The notes under the pieces are model-generated. The model ran no database searches. It had not been told where the DNA came from and saw nothing but the letters and a program-made list of their open reading frames with translations. DNA of 64,000 nucleotides from CBDDEC01 sp965226785 (GTDB lineage Bacteria > Chloroflexota > Dehalococcoidia > UBA2979): assembly GCA_965226785.1 (NCBI GenBank), contig CBDDEC010000004.1:1240001-1304000 (forward strand), written 5' to 3'. Numbering within the stretch: position 1 is the stretch's first letter; every line of letters begins with the position of its first letter. The position numbers and the translations under genes are program-made. This document shows positions 21,354 to 31,003 of the stretch, piece by piece.

Positions 21354-22079
21354 CTACCTCGCGGCGATCGCTTCGATGGCCGCCGGCACCTCGTCGATGA
21401 CGCGCACCACGGCATCGAAGTCGGATCCATCCTCGTCACCGGTCGCGTCGACCAGCACGGTCCGCGCACCTCTCGATGCGGCGAGTTCGAGCTGTCCCGG
21501 CGCGTCGTCGACCACGACCGCGCGCCGAGGATCGACCCCAGCGAGCGCGAACGTCCGGTCGTAGAACTCGGGCGCCGCCTTCCAGATACCGACGAGGTCA
21601 GGCCCGGATGGCACGCCGAGCAGGTCGAGCGCGTCGATGCTGCGGAAGTAGGCGACGACTCGCCGCGACGGGTTGCCGGTGGCGGTGTGCACCGCCCAGC
21701 GGCTCGACAGCGCCTCGACGGCTGCACGTGCCCCAGGAAAGATCGCCACGCCCTGGTTGGCGACGTGGACCTCGATCTCTTGCCACAGGGCTTCGGAGCG
21801 GTCATCCGAGGGCCGCGCCACGTTGAGGTGATCGCACATGGCGGCGATGATCTCGATGCCCTCGCGACGTTGGCGATACGCCGGGTCGGATCCCCACTCG
21901 GTGTTCTGGGCCCAGACGCCAGGGAACACGGCGCGGTTGGCGCGGCTCCAGTCCTCGACCTCGCGACCCAGCGCAGGCGCCAGCAGGTCGCCGATGTACC
22001 GGTCCCACTGCGCCGGCAGGTGCTCGAAGTCGGTGATCACCCCATCGACATCGAGGAAACAGGCCTCGATGGCCACCAC
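21354..22079 (-). CDS. HAD superfamily hydrolase
   Basis: The 241-residue protein has HAD motif I FLDVDGVITD (nucleophile Asp10), a helical cap (about 15-110), motif II as HTATGN, a conserved Lys in GIWKAAPEF, and motif IV VVVDDAPGQ. This is a subclass I fold, as in phosphoglycolate phosphatases, but the cap entry is unusual (VITDFEHLPAQWDRY). Small phosphate esters are the likely substrates; haloacid dehalogenase activity cannot be read from this. It starts at a GTG directly behind the stop of mscL, so the two form one transcript. Confidence 0.85.
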   Translation of the reverse strand: MVAIEACFLDVDGVITDFEHLPAQWDRYIGDLLAPALGREVEDWSRANRAVFPGVWAQNTEWGSDPAYRQRREGIEIIAAMCDHLNVARPSDDRSEALWQEIEVHVANQGVAIFPGARAAVEALSSRWAVHTATGNPSRRVVAYFRSIDALDLLGVPSGPDLVGIWKAAPEFYDRTFALAGVDPRRAVVVDDAPGQLELAASRGARTVLVDATGDEDGSDFDAVVRVIDEVPAAIEAIAAR

Positions 22080-22511
22080 TCAGGCCGCCACGACCGGCGG
22101 CACCTCGGCGGTACAGAAGGGACAACGCAAGGCACGCTTCGAGATCTCGGGCACGCAGAAGGGGCACTTGCGCGTGGTCGGCTCGGGCGTCTCCTCCTCC
22201 GCGTAGCGCGAGATCACATGGTTGGTCGGCGCCACGACGAAGTAGAAGACCACGATCGCCGTGATCGCGAACGCGATCGTGACGTTGACGAAGTTGCCAT
22301 ACGCGAACGCACTGCCATTGAGCGTGAACACCAATGCCGAGAAGTCGGCGTTACCTCCGATCATGGCGATCAGCGGCGTGAGCATGTCCGCTACGAGTGA
22401 GTCGACCACCGACTTGAAGGCGATGCCCATCACCACGCCGACGCCGAGGTCGATCACGTTGCCTCGCAGCACGAAGCGCTTGAACTCGTCGATACCCACC
22501 GCGTCCTCCAT
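22080..22511 (-). CDS. mscL: Large-conductance mechanosensitive channel MscL with C-terminal zinc ribbon
   Basis: The 143-residue protein contains the MscL core: FKRFVLRGNVIDLGVGVVMGIAFKSVVDSLV (N-terminal helix and TM1) and FVNVTIAFAITAIVVFYFVV (TM2). It opens under membrane tension to release solutes during osmotic downshock. After TM2, instead of the usual amphipathic bundle alone, it ends in a short ribbon with CPFC and, 12 residues later, CPFC, a likely Zn site in the cytoplasm. The ATG at 22511 is chosen because it starts the conserved core; an upstream frame to 22688 has no family content. Confidence 0.93.
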   Translation of the reverse strand: MEDAVGIDEFKRFVLRGNVIDLGVGVVMGIAFKSVVDSLVADMLTPLIAMIGGNADFSALVFTLNGSAFAYGNFVNVTIAFAITAIVVFYFVVAPTNHVISRYAEEETPEPTTRKCPFCVPEISKRALRCPFCTAEVPPVVAA

Positions 22512-22711
22512 TCCCAGACCGCCTTCGGCGGTCGCCTCGACGATACGACGGGCGCGGGCGGTGCCGCGAGGGCGCTCGGACGGTCTCCCGGTTCGGCCGG
22601 CAGACGGGAGGCTCATGCGGCACGAAGCTACGCGACGGGCTAGCCTTGGGCCGCAGCACCGGCTCCGCGGCCCGCCGGGCCCGGCCATCGCGTTGGAACG
22701 GACCAGAGGGC

Positions 22712-24535
22712 GTGGAGTCAGGCGCGATCACAGCGCTCGGTGCGATTGGCCTCGCCGTCGCCGTCACCAACATGCTCGCCCGGCGTTTCGCACTGCCGGC
22801 GGTGCTCATCTTGCTCGTCATGGGCGCACTCGCGGGCCCCTCCGTGCTCGGTCTCGTCGACCAGGAGGACGTCGGGCCGGTCTTCGAGCTGTCAATCGAG
22901 GTGCTCGTCGCACTGATTGTGTTCGAGGGTGCGTTCTCGATCGATGTGAGCTACCTGCGGCGGGTCGGCGGCGTCGTACGCAACCTGCTGACGTTCGGGC
23001 TGCTTGGCACCTTCATCGCCGGTACGTTGCTGGCGGGCGTCACCGACCTGCTCCCGTGGAAGACGGCGCTCGTCTTTGGCGCGCTCGTGACCGTGACCGG
23101 ACCGACCGTGATCGCCCCACTCGTGCGCCGCGTCCGGCTCAACGACCACGTCCGAGCCGTCTTGATGGGCGAGGGCGTCCTGATCGACCCGCTCGGCGCG
23201 ATCCTCGCGATCGTGATGCTCGATGTTGCGATCTCCGGTCTCGACGCCGATCCGTTCCTCTTCGTCCCGACGACGCTGGCCGGTGGGGCGCTGATCGGCG
23301 CCGCCGGAGCGGCCGCCGTCCGAGGGGTCCTGCTGGTCAACCGCGACCCGCCGGTGCGCGACATGACCCTGCTGCTGCTCGGGATGAGCCTCGCGACATT
23401 CGCCGTCGCCGCCGAGCTGGTCCCCGACTCGCAGCTCGTCGCGATGGCGGTCATGGGCGTGGCTCTGGCCGGCATCGGTGTGCCTCACGCCGAGGAGGTA
23501 CGGGAGTTCGAGGACGACCTGTCGCAGCTCCTGATCGGCGCGATCTACGTGCTGGCCGCGGCGACCGTCGACCTCGAACTGCTCAAGGATCTCTGGCCGA
23601 CGGGGTTCGTGGTCGTGGCGGTGCTGATGGTGGTCGTTCGCCCTGCGGTCGTCTGGTTCTCGTCGGTGGGCTCAGACCTCGAATGGCGCGAGCGGTTGTA
23701 CATCGGGCTGATCGGCCCGCGCGGGGTGGTCGCCGCGGCTCTGGCGGCGTTCGCCGGGGAACGCCTCGGAGAGGGTCTGGGCGGTGCGACGTTGACGGCG
23801 CTCGTGTTCCTGACCGTGTTCATGACCGTTGCCGTACAGTCCACCTATGCCGCCTATCTCGCTGGTCTCCTCCGGGTGCGCGCGATGCGCGCAGTGATCG
23901 CGGGCGCGGGCGCCCTCGGACGCCGGCTTGGGCAGCAGCTCTCCGCAGGTGGATTCGACGTCGTGCTCGTCGATACCGACGAGGAGGCGATCGCGCGTGC
24001 GCAGGCCGAGGGGTTGACGGCCGAGCTGGGCGACGCGACCGAGGTTCGCGCCGTCGAGCAGCTCGACCTCGAGCACGCGACGATCGCCATCGGCGCGACC
24101 GACAGCGACCAGTCGAACCTCCTCTTCTGCCAGGTGGCCCGCTCCGCGAACGAGGAGACGCAGGTGTTTGCTCGCGTGTCGCAGCCGGGTGCGGTCGAGG
24201 CCTTCGAGCAGTCGGGGATCCGCACGATTTCCGAGGTCGAGACGCTCGCGCAGGGGATGCTCGACCTGATCGGCGCTCCGGTGCTGCACGATGCGTTGCT
24301 CCCCAGCGCCGGCGGCCGCATGACCGTCGAGGTGCCGGTCGGTTCGGGCCTCGACGGTCGCAAGATCGCCGAGCTTGGATTGCCGGCGCGCGTGCTCGTG
24401 CTGCTGGTACGGCGCGGTAGCGAGGACATCATCCCCGATGGCATGACGCAGCTGCGGCGTGGCGACCGTATTCTGCTCTTCGGCCACTCCGACCTCGTTC
24501 CTCGCGCGCGCGAGCGACTCGTCACCGTGGAGTAG
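22712..24535 (+). CDS. CPA1-type cation/proton antiporter with RCK (TrkA-N/TrkA-C) domains
   Basis: The 607-residue protein has about 12-13 hydrophobic helices (residues 1-390) with antiporter motifs such as VTVTGPTVIAPLVRRVRL and GEGVLIDPLGAILA, where the Asp in LIDPLG is the expected ion-binding residue. An RCK-N domain (about 393-515) has a Rossmann loop AVIAGAGALGRRLGQQLS and VLVDTDEEAIARAQ, so NAD(H) or another nucleotide may gate it. An RCK-C domain ends the protein (RRGDRILLFGHSD). This is the NhaP2/KefC-like layout for K+ or Na+ against H+. The GTG at 22712 has AGAGGG just upstream. Confidence 0.9.
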   Translation: MESGAITALGAIGLAVAVTNMLARRFALPAVLILLVMGALAGPSVLGLVDQEDVGPVFELSIEVLVALIVFEGAFSIDVSYLRRVGGVVRNLLTFGLLGTFIAGTLLAGVTDLLPWKTALVFGALVTVTGPTVIAPLVRRVRLNDHVRAVLMGEGVLIDPLGAILAIVMLDVAISGLDADPFLFVPTTLAGGALIGAAGAAAVRGVLLVNRDPPVRDMTLLLLGMSLATFAVAAELVPDSQLVAMAVMGVALAGIGVPHAEEVREFEDDLSQLLIGAIYVLAAATVDLELLKDLWPTGFVVVAVLMVVVRPAVVWFSSVGSDLEWRERLYIGLIGPRGVVAAALAAFAGERLGEGLGGATLTALVFLTVFMTVAVQSTYAAYLAGLLRVRAMRAVIAGAGALGRRLGQQLSAGGFDVVLVDTDEEAIARAQAEGLTAELGDATEVRAVEQLDLEHATIAIGATDSDQSNLLFCQVARSANEETQVFARVSQPGAVEAFEQSGIRTISEVETLAQGMLDLIGAPVLHDALLPSAGGRMTVEVPVGSGLDGRKIAELGLPARVLVLLVRRGSEDIIPDGMTQLRRGDRILLFGHSDLVPRARERLVTVE

Positions 24536-24590
24536 TCGTACCGTCGAGTAGCAGCAAGGGCTACGAACGCCCAACGCTCGAGGAGGCCGC

Positions 24591-25919
24591 GTGGCGACGA
24601 CTCCAGCATCGCGACTCGACGTACCGATCGAGCACCGTACGCTCGACAACGGGCTCCGGGTTGTTGTCTCCCCCGACCACTCCGCGCCGGTCGTGTGCAT
24701 CAACGTCACCTACCACGTCGGCTTCCGCCTGGAGCCGCGAGGCCGCACAGGCTTTGCGCACCTCTTCGAGCACCTCATGTTCCAGGGCTCTGAGCACCTC
24801 GGAAAGATGGAGCTGATCGGCCTGGTCGAGGCGAACGGCGGCGTCCTCAACGGCACCACCCGCTACGACTTCACGAACTACTTCGAGGTCATGCCGAAGC
24901 ACGCACTCGATCTGGCGCTCTGGGCGGAGGCGGACCGCATGCGCGGCCTGCGCATCACGGAGGACGAACTCGACAACCAGCGCGACGTGGTCAAGAACGA
25001 GATCCGCGTCAACGTCCTCAACCGCCCCTACGGCGGGTTCCCCTGGATCGATATGGCGGAGCGCGTCTTCCAGAACTGGCACAACGCGCACAACGGCTAC
25101 GGCGACATGGAGGATCTCGATGCCGCCAGCCTCGAGGACGCCGAGGCGTTCTTCGACGCCTACTACTCGCCCTCCAACGCCGTGCTCGTCCTCGTCGGCG
25201 ACATCGAGCCGGCGGAGGCGTTCGCGCTGGTCGAGGCTCGGTTCGGTGACATCGAGGGTGGCCCCGCGCCTGAGCCCCCCGACACGACCGAGCCGGAGCA
25301 GACCGAGGCGCGCTGGTTCGACAAGACCGACCCGCTGGCCAACCGACCGGCGCTCGCCCTCAGCTACCAGACGCCGACGCGCGGCAGCGACGAGTTCTTC
25401 GCGATGGGGCTCCTCGACGAGGTGCTGCTGCAGGGGGACGACGCGCTGCTGACGCAGGAGCTCGTCAATGGTCGGGGCATCAGCTCGAGCGTCGAGGGCG
25501 GCATCAACTTCCTCGGCTCCATGTATACCGGCCAGACCCCGCTGCTCTGGAGCGCGATGCTGTTGCATGACGAGGAGACACCCCCGAGCGAGATCGTGGA
25601 GATCGCAAGCGAGGTGATCGAGCGTGTGCGGACGCGTTCCCTCGAGACCGACGAGCTCGCCCACGCGATCGTCAAAGCGCGGGCGCGGCTCTACTCGCAG
25701 ATGAGTTGGGCTGGCTATCCGGGAATCGGTCTCTCGAACCTCCTCGCCGCCTACACGCTCCTCGACGGCGACCCCACGCTCATCAACACCATCGAAGATC
25801 GGTACGCGACGATGACGCCCGACCTCTTGCGCGCGACTGCCGAAACCTACCTCGCGCCGACGCGTCGCAACGTGCTGGCGCTGACCGCCGGCGGCAGCAA
25901 CGGCGCGCCCAATGCCTGA
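24591..25919 (+). CDS. M16 family zinc metallopeptidase, catalytic subunit
   Basis: The 442-residue protein carries the inverted zinc motif HxxEH as His57-Leu-Phe-Glu60-His61 and the third zinc ligand Glu137 in DNQRDVVKNE, 76 residues later as in the family. It has the usual two-domain M16 length (PqqL/YmxG-like, half of a pitrilysin). It starts at GTG with GGAGG upstream. The next gene, overlapping by eight bases, encodes a second M16 domain without the motif, so the two probably form a heterodimer as in other bacterial and mitochondrial M16B pairs. No signal peptide is seen. Confidence 0.92.
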   Translation: MATTPASRLDVPIEHRTLDNGLRVVVSPDHSAPVVCINVTYHVGFRLEPRGRTGFAHLFEHLMFQGSEHLGKMELIGLVEANGGVLNGTTRYDFTNYFEVMPKHALDLALWAEADRMRGLRITEDELDNQRDVVKNEIRVNVLNRPYGGFPWIDMAERVFQNWHNAHNGYGDMEDLDAASLEDAEAFFDAYYSPSNAVLVLVGDIEPAEAFALVEARFGDIEGGPAPEPPDTTEPEQTEARWFDKTDPLANRPALALSYQTPTRGSDEFFAMGLLDEVLLQGDDALLTQELVNGRGISSSVEGGINFLGSMYTGQTPLLWSAMLLHDEETPPSEIVEIASEVIERVRTRSLETDELAHAIVKARARLYSQMSWAGYPGIGLSNLLAAYTLLDGDPTLINTIEDRYATMTPDLLRATAETYLAPTRRNVLALTAGGSNGAPNA

Positions 25920-27246
25920 CCTCGACGGAGGGCGTCCGCAGCCCGGCCGCGCTGCTCCATTCGCGCTGCCTGAGCTGCACTCCCTGGCGCTCGACAACGG
26001 TCTGCGTGCCACCTTCGTCGAGGCCGGCACCGTGCCGAGCATCTCGCTCCGTCTCGTGTTGCGTGTCGGCGCGATCGACGCCGGGAGCGCGACCTGGCTT
26101 GAACGGCTGCTCGCCGAGTACCTGCGCGAGGGGGCGGGCGACCTCGACTCCGTAGCGCTCGCGAGAGCCGTGGCCGGACTCGGCGGACGGCTCAGCGTTA
26201 GCTCCGACGCCGACACGACATCGCTCAGCATGACGGTGCTCGCTGAGTACGCCGACGAGGCCGTGGCGCTGCTCGCTGATGTGGCGGCTCAGCCGCTTCT
26301 GCCCCTGTCGGAGCTCGAACGGCTGCAGTCGGACCTCGAGCGCGACCTCGATGTGGCGAGGGCTGAGCCCTCGGCGCTCGCCACCGACCTGTTTCAGCGC
26401 GCGCTCTACGCAGACCATCCGTACGGCCCGATCCTCCCGGCGGGCGAGCTCGGTCGGCTCGACCTCGCTGCGGTGCAAGCGCTCTACGACGGCAACGTCG
26501 GTCCGAGCCGTGCGCACCTGCTGGCCTCTGGGCAGCTCGACGCAGAGCGTCTTGCGGCGGCCGTGCAGGCCTCGTTCGGCGGATGGTCGGCCGACGCGCC
26601 GGACTCGGCGCCCGCCGTCGAGGCTGCCTCGGAGCGTCTGATCCATGCGATCGACAGACCGGGCGCCGAGCAGTCGACGGTCATGCTCGGGCTGCCGGTG
26701 ATCTCGCCGACTCACGCGGATTATGTCGCCTTCGTCGTCACGAACGCCCTGCTCGGCGGTGCATTCAACTCCCGCATCACGCGCAACATTCGCGAGGACA
26801 AGGGCTACACCTACTCGCCGCGCAGCGCGATTACCGCACACCGCTACGCGACCCACTGGGCGCAGGTCGCGGATGTGACGACCGACGTCACCGGCGCATC
26901 GATCGCGGAGATCGTTGCCGAGATCGACCGGCTGCGGGCCGAACCGGTGCCGGTCGACGAGCTTGCCGGCATCCAGGCCTACGTCGCGGGCACCCAGACG
27001 ATGCGGTACGCAACGCCAGCCGGGATCCTGGCGCAACTCGCGTTCCTCGACCTGCATCGGCTCGACCGCAGCTACGCCGAAGGCTTCGTCGAACGTGTTT
27101 ACGCCGTCGACCCGGCCGAGGTGCAACGCATCGCCGTGGAGTATCTGCGGCCCGACGAGATGACGATCGCCGTTGCCGGAGACCTGGCCTCGATCCGCGA
27201 CCAGCTGACGCCGTTCGGCGAGATCCGCGGGCCTGACGGCGCCTAG
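25912..27246 (+). CDS. M16 family peptidase-like, non-catalytic subunit
   Basis: The 444-residue protein aligns in pattern with its upstream partner (LDNGLRATFVEAGTVPSISLRLVLRVGA), but HxxEH is replaced by WLERLLAEYLREG, so it cannot bind the catalytic zinc. The C-terminal half keeps the M16 substrate-site block (RITRNIREDKGYTYSPRSA), the R/Y region that binds the peptide end in the inactive partner. It overlaps the catalytic gene by eight bases, ensuring equal production. It ends tail to tail with the MFS gene, with a four-base overlap. Confidence 0.9.
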   Translation: MPDLDGGRPQPGRAAPFALPELHSLALDNGLRATFVEAGTVPSISLRLVLRVGAIDAGSATWLERLLAEYLREGAGDLDSVALARAVAGLGGRLSVSSDADTTSLSMTVLAEYADEAVALLADVAAQPLLPLSELERLQSDLERDLDVARAEPSALATDLFQRALYADHPYGPILPAGELGRLDLAAVQALYDGNVGPSRAHLLASGQLDAERLAAAVQASFGGWSADAPDSAPAVEAASERLIHAIDRPGAEQSTVMLGLPVISPTHADYVAFVVTNALLGGAFNSRITRNIREDKGYTYSPRSAITAHRYATHWAQVADVTTDVTGASIAEIVAEIDRLRAEPVPVDELAGIQAYVAGTQTMRYATPAGILAQLAFLDLHRLDRSYAEGFVERVYAVDPAEVQRIAVEYLRPDEMTIAVAGDLASIRDQLTPFGEIRGPDGA

Positions 27247-28511
27247 CGCTTCGCGTCGGCTTGCGGCGGTGCGCGCGCGTTCAGCGTCTCGCGCATGAGC
27301 AGCGCCACGATCGTTGCGCCGAGGAGGCCGGCGCCGCCGGTCGCGATCGCCGCCGCGCCGAGGCCCGCCGCGAACACGATGCCGGTGATCAGAAACGGCC
27401 CGCCCGCGGACCCCGAATCGGCGATGAGACGCCACACGCCGAGGAACTCGCCACGCCCCTCGGGCGGCGACAGATCGGCGCCCAGCGTCTGCACAATGCC
27501 GCTGCCGAAACCGTTGCCTAGCCCTCCGATCAACCCGACCGCGAGCAGCGCGGAGAACCCATTGGTCGCAGGCAACAGCGCGATCGAGCCGCCGAGGATC
27601 AGCAGGCATGGCACCGCCGCCCACTTGCGGCCGAGACGGTCCATGATGATCCCAGCCGGGTAGAACATGAACATGTCGACGCCGGAGGAGAGCCCGAACA
27701 CCAGGCCAATCTGGGCCTCGTTCAGCCCAATCTCGTCGCCCCAGAGCGGAATCAGCACCTGCCGGCCCATCCGCAGCAGCTGCAGGATGAACACCGCCGC
27801 GCCCGCGGTGATGAGCACGCGCGAGTGCTGGCGCAGCAGCCCGCCGATGCGCCGATGCACGCTGAGTTCACTAACGAAGCGGCTCGGCACTCCAGCGCGC
27901 GGCACGACGAGGAACAGCATCGCCGCGGCTGCGAGGCCGAGCGCAGCCTGCGTGTAGAAGGCGGCTTCGAGACCGAACACGGTCGCGAGCACGCCGCCGA
28001 GGATGGGCCCCACGAAGTTGCCGATGCGGTTCGTCCCGCCAACGAGGGCGAGCGCGCGACCTCGATGCGCGATCGGCAGCTGGTCCGTGACGTAGCCGAG
28101 GCGAGAGACGTTCCAGAGCGAGAACGCGCCACCCATCAGCAGCACCATCACCGCGAACTGGGAGACCGAGCCGCTCAGCCCCGCGATCAGCGCGAACACG
28201 CCGACGCCAGCAGTGCCGACCATCATCACAGTGCGGTTGCCGAGCCTCGTCACCCCGATGCCCGCCGGAACGTCGAGGACCATCGTGCCGACGCCACGCA
28301 GCGCGAAGACCGCGCTGGCGAGACCGACGCCCGCGCCGAGGTCCTTCGCGAACAACGGGATGATCGGCAACACGGCGCCCTGGCCGACCGCGTACAGGAA
28401 GGTGGGGACGTAGACACGCCACAGCAGCGAGCGAATCTGGAACGTGGGGACGCCCCGCGGAGGGCTCTGACCGGAACCGGGCGGCTGTGCACCACCGTCG
28501 AGGTCACTCAT
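27243..28511 (-). CDS. Major facilitator superfamily transporter
   Basis: The 422-residue membrane protein has about 12 helices and an MFS motif A-like loop between TM2 and TM3 (DVPAGIGVTRLGNRTVMM) with a repeat in the second half (FYPAGIIMDRLGRKWAAV). The start after a proline-rich cytoplasmic tail is LLWRVYVPTFLYAVGQGAVLPIIPLFA, as in drug or metabolite efflux MFS proteins. Substrate is unknown. Its ATG is 39 bases from the divergent amidase ATG, so both promoters must overlap. Confidence 0.9.
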   Translation of the reverse strand: MSDLDGGAQPPGSGQSPPRGVPTFQIRSLLWRVYVPTFLYAVGQGAVLPIIPLFAKDLGAGVGLASAVFALRGVGTMVLDVPAGIGVTRLGNRTVMMVGTAGVGVFALIAGLSGSVSQFAVMVLLMGGAFSLWNVSRLGYVTDQLPIAHRGRALALVGGTNRIGNFVGPILGGVLATVFGLEAAFYTQAALGLAAAAMLFLVVPRAGVPSRFVSELSVHRRIGGLLRQHSRVLITAGAAVFILQLLRMGRQVLIPLWGDEIGLNEAQIGLVFGLSSGVDMFMFYPAGIIMDRLGRKWAAVPCLLILGGSIALLPATNGFSALLAVGLIGGLGNGFGSGIVQTLGADLSPPEGRGEFLGVWRLIADSGSAGGPFLITGIVFAAGLGAAAIATGGAGLLGATIVALLMRETLNARAPPQADAKR

Positions 28512-28537
28512 TGCGGCATGCTACGCGGCCGGACGCG

Positions 28538-28543
28538 TATCAT
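28538..28543 (+). promoter_or_regulatory. Putative -10 (TATCAT) for a leaderless amidase transcript
   Basis: TATCAT ends 7 bases before the ATG at 28551, leaving no room for a ribosome binding site (CCCGCCG only). Confidence 0.4.
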
Positions 28544-28550
28544 CCCGCCG

Positions 28551-29867
28551 ATGACCGCTACCGAGGCACTCACGCAAGACGCACCGCTTGCCACGAGCAT
28601 CGAGGCGCTGCGCAGCGGTGCGACCGACCTCGCGACCCACGTCGCTGCGATCTGCGATCGACTTGAAGCGATCGAAGGCCACGTGCGCGCCTACATACCG
28701 GAACCCGGTCGTCGCCAACGGCTGCACGATGCTGCGGCGGTCCTCGAACGGACCTGGCCGGTGCCCGAGGCGCGTCCGCCGCTGTACGGCGTGGCCGTCG
28801 GCGTGAAGGACATCATCGCCGTGGACGGGCTGCCGACGCGTGGCGGTTCGATGGTACCGCCGGAGGCGCTGGCGATGCCGCAGGCCGCGGTGGTGACCGC
28901 GCTCCTGGAGGCTGGCGCGCTGGTGATCGGCAAGACCGTGACGACGGAGTTCGCGGCGCTGGATCCCGGCCCCACGGCGAACCCGCATGACCCTCGACGC
29001 ACGCCCGGCGGATCGAGTAGCGGGTCCGCGGCAGCCATTGCGTGCGGCACGGCGCAGCTCGCCCTCGGCTCGCAGACCGTCGGATCGGTCATTCGCCCGG
29101 CCGCTTTCTGCGGCGTGGTGGGGTTCAAGCCGAGCTATGGCCGCATCCCGACGGCGGGCGTCCTCTACTACTCGCGCTCGGTCGACCACGTCGGTCTCTT
29201 CGCGCAGGACGTCGAAGGGCTCCGCATCGCCGCAGGCGTGGCGATCCCGGACTGGAGCGAGCCGGCCGACGCGCCCCGCCCGGTCCTCGGCGTGCCCGAA
29301 GGCGCCTACCTCGAGCAGGCCGACCCGGCGGGCCGCGCAGGCCTCGAGGCGGCGCGCGATCGTCTCGAGGATGCGGGCATCGAGGTGCGTCGCGTGCCCT
29401 TGCTCGATGACATCGAGGAGATCAACCGCCGGCACAACGCTCTGACGCTCGCCGAGTTCGGCAAGGAGCACGCGGACCGCTTTGCCGAGTACGGCGGCCT
29501 CTACCGCCCTCGCAACGCCACGAACATGGATCGTGCGCGCGCGCAGGCGCCCGACGCTGCCGAGGCGGGGCGATCCGGGCGGGCCGCGCTCCGCGAGGCG
29601 CTGCACGCGGCAATGTCCGAGCACGGAATCGACCTCTGGGTGAGCCCGCCGGCGACCGGCCCCGCCCCGATCGGCCTCGACGCGACCGGCAACCCGATTA
29701 TGAACCTGCCGTGGACGCACGCGGGCACGCCCACGCTGACGCTGCCCGCGGGGCGCTCCGACGGCGTTCCGCTCGGGGTACAGCTGAGCGGCCGCTTCGG
29801 CGCCGACGAGACCCTGTTGGCCCAGGCCGCGCAACTGCAACCCTTGCTCGGTCTCGACTGGTCGTGA
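28551..29867 (+). CDS. Amidase signature family hydrolase
   Basis: The 438-residue protein shows the Ser-cisSer-Lys triad of the amidase signature family: Lys in YGVAVGVKDIIAV, the Ser-rich GGSSSGSAAAIACG, and nucleophile region GSQTVGSVIRPAAFCGVVGFKPSYG. It would hydrolyse a small amide or carbamate to an acid and an amine. It resembles AtzF/GatA-like stand-alone amidases, but no GatB/GatC lies nearby, so a tRNA role is unlikely. The long upstream frame (to 27825) is antisense to the MFS gene; the ATG at 28551 starts the family homology. Its stop overlaps the next GTG (GTGA). Confidence 0.9.
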   Translation: MTATEALTQDAPLATSIEALRSGATDLATHVAAICDRLEAIEGHVRAYIPEPGRRQRLHDAAAVLERTWPVPEARPPLYGVAVGVKDIIAVDGLPTRGGSMVPPEALAMPQAAVVTALLEAGALVIGKTVTTEFAALDPGPTANPHDPRRTPGGSSSGSAAAIACGTAQLALGSQTVGSVIRPAAFCGVVGFKPSYGRIPTAGVLYYSRSVDHVGLFAQDVEGLRIAAGVAIPDWSEPADAPRPVLGVPEGAYLEQADPAGRAGLEAARDRLEDAGIEVRRVPLLDDIEEINRRHNALTLAEFGKEHADRFAEYGGLYRPRNATNMDRARAQAPDAAEAGRSGRAALREALHAAMSEHGIDLWVSPPATGPAPIGLDATGNPIMNLPWTHAGTPTLTLPAGRSDGVPLGVQLSGRFGADETLLAQAAQLQPLLGLDWS

Positions 29868-30904
29868 CGCTGCCCCAGGCCGCCAGCGAAGTCACGCCGG
29901 CGTGGCTCAGCGACGTGCTCGGTCTCGACGTGGCCGCCGTCCGGCCGGAGCACATCGGTCTACTCGAGGGCGTGAACTCCGAGGTGAGCCGCCTCTACCT
30001 CGAAGTGCGGGACGCACCGGCAGCGCCCGCGACGTTGGTCTTCAAGGTCCCGGCAGCGAGCGAGGGCGCGCGTGGTGTCGCGGCCTTCCAGCGCTGGTAC
30101 GAGCGCGAGGTTGGCTTCTATCAGTACTTCGCAGCGCATACGCCGATTGCAACGCCGACGGCCTACCTCGGCCGCGCCGAAGCCGACGGACGCTACGTGC
30201 TGCTGCTCGAGGACCTGGCTGCCACGCCGCAGGGTGACCAGATCGCTGGTTGCAGTATCGAGGCGGCCCGCGCGGTCGTGCTGGCGGCCGCAGATCTGCA
30301 CGCGCAGTTCTGGGAAGCGCCCGCGCTCCAGGCGCACGACTGGCTCCCTGCGACGACCGTCGGGCTCGACCGCGCTGGCGCAGTGGCGGGCGCCTTCGCG
30401 CGAGGGTGGGCACAACGCCGTGACCGCTCGCCCTCGGCGTTACGTCCGCTGATCGACGCGGCGGTCGAGGGCTACGCAGACCTCGTCGCGCTCGCTGCGT
30501 CGCCGCCCGTCACGCTGATCCACGGTGACTACCGCCTCGACAACATGTTTCTCGCGTCCAACGGCGACGGCCTGACGGTGATCGACTGGCAGTTCATCTC
30601 GCGCTGTCGCGGCGCGTACGACGTCGCAAACTTCCTCGGGTTGAGCCTCGACCCGGCGGAACGGCGCACGCATGAGCGAGCGCTGCTCGAGGCCTACCGA
30701 GCACGCCTCGCGGCAGCAGGTATCGAATACACGAGTGAGGCGATCGAGGTTGACTACCGGCTCGGCTTGTTGCTCTCGTACGCGGTCTTCGCGATCGGCG
30801 CAGTCGGTCAGGATCCCGCTTCGAGGGCTGGACGAATGCACGAGGTCGGCCTGGAGCGCCTCGGCGCGGCGATTGTCGACCACGGCATCAGCGGATTGCT
30901 CTAG
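29864..30904 (+). CDS. Aminoglycoside phosphotransferase-like small-molecule kinase
   Basis: The 346-residue protein has the APH/choline-kinase fold with catalytic HGDYRLDNMF and the metal-binding VIDWQF that replaces DFG. The N-lobe includes TLVFKVPA (ATP-anchoring Lys) and YVLLLEDLA. It belongs to the EcKinase/DUF1679-like group, whose substrates are mostly unknown; aminoglycoside resistance should not be assumed. The GTG overlaps the amidase stop by four bases, so the two are translationally coupled, and the kinase may act in the same substrate pathway. A relative is at 62068-63258. Confidence 0.85.
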   Translation: MTLPQAASEVTPAWLSDVLGLDVAAVRPEHIGLLEGVNSEVSRLYLEVRDAPAAPATLVFKVPAASEGARGVAAFQRWYEREVGFYQYFAAHTPIATPTAYLGRAEADGRYVLLLEDLAATPQGDQIAGCSIEAARAVVLAAADLHAQFWEAPALQAHDWLPATTVGLDRAGAVAGAFARGWAQRRDRSPSALRPLIDAAVEGYADLVALAASPPVTLIHGDYRLDNMFLASNGDGLTVIDWQFISRCRGAYDVANFLGLSLDPAERRTHERALLEAYRARLAAAGIEYTSEAIEVDYRLGLLLSYAVFAIGAVGQDPASRAGRMHEVGLERLGAAIVDHGISGLL

Positions 30905-31003
30905 CGACCTGGCGACGACAAGTTGGGCCTTCGCGACGCAAGAAATCGCCCGTCCGGCCGACCAAGACACCACGTAGGATCGCGGCGGAGCAGGAGGCGT
31001 CGT

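Noticed and set aside
22261..24420. Open frame of 719 codons on the plus strand
   Set aside because: It overlaps the MscL and antiporter genes in a wrong frame and is dominated by Arg, Pro and Ala, typical of a GC-rich shadow.
29864..30904. Aminoglycoside resistance gene
   Set aside because: The APH fold is clear, but the sequence fits the broader small-molecule kinase group and the gene is coupled to an amidase; nothing supports resistance.
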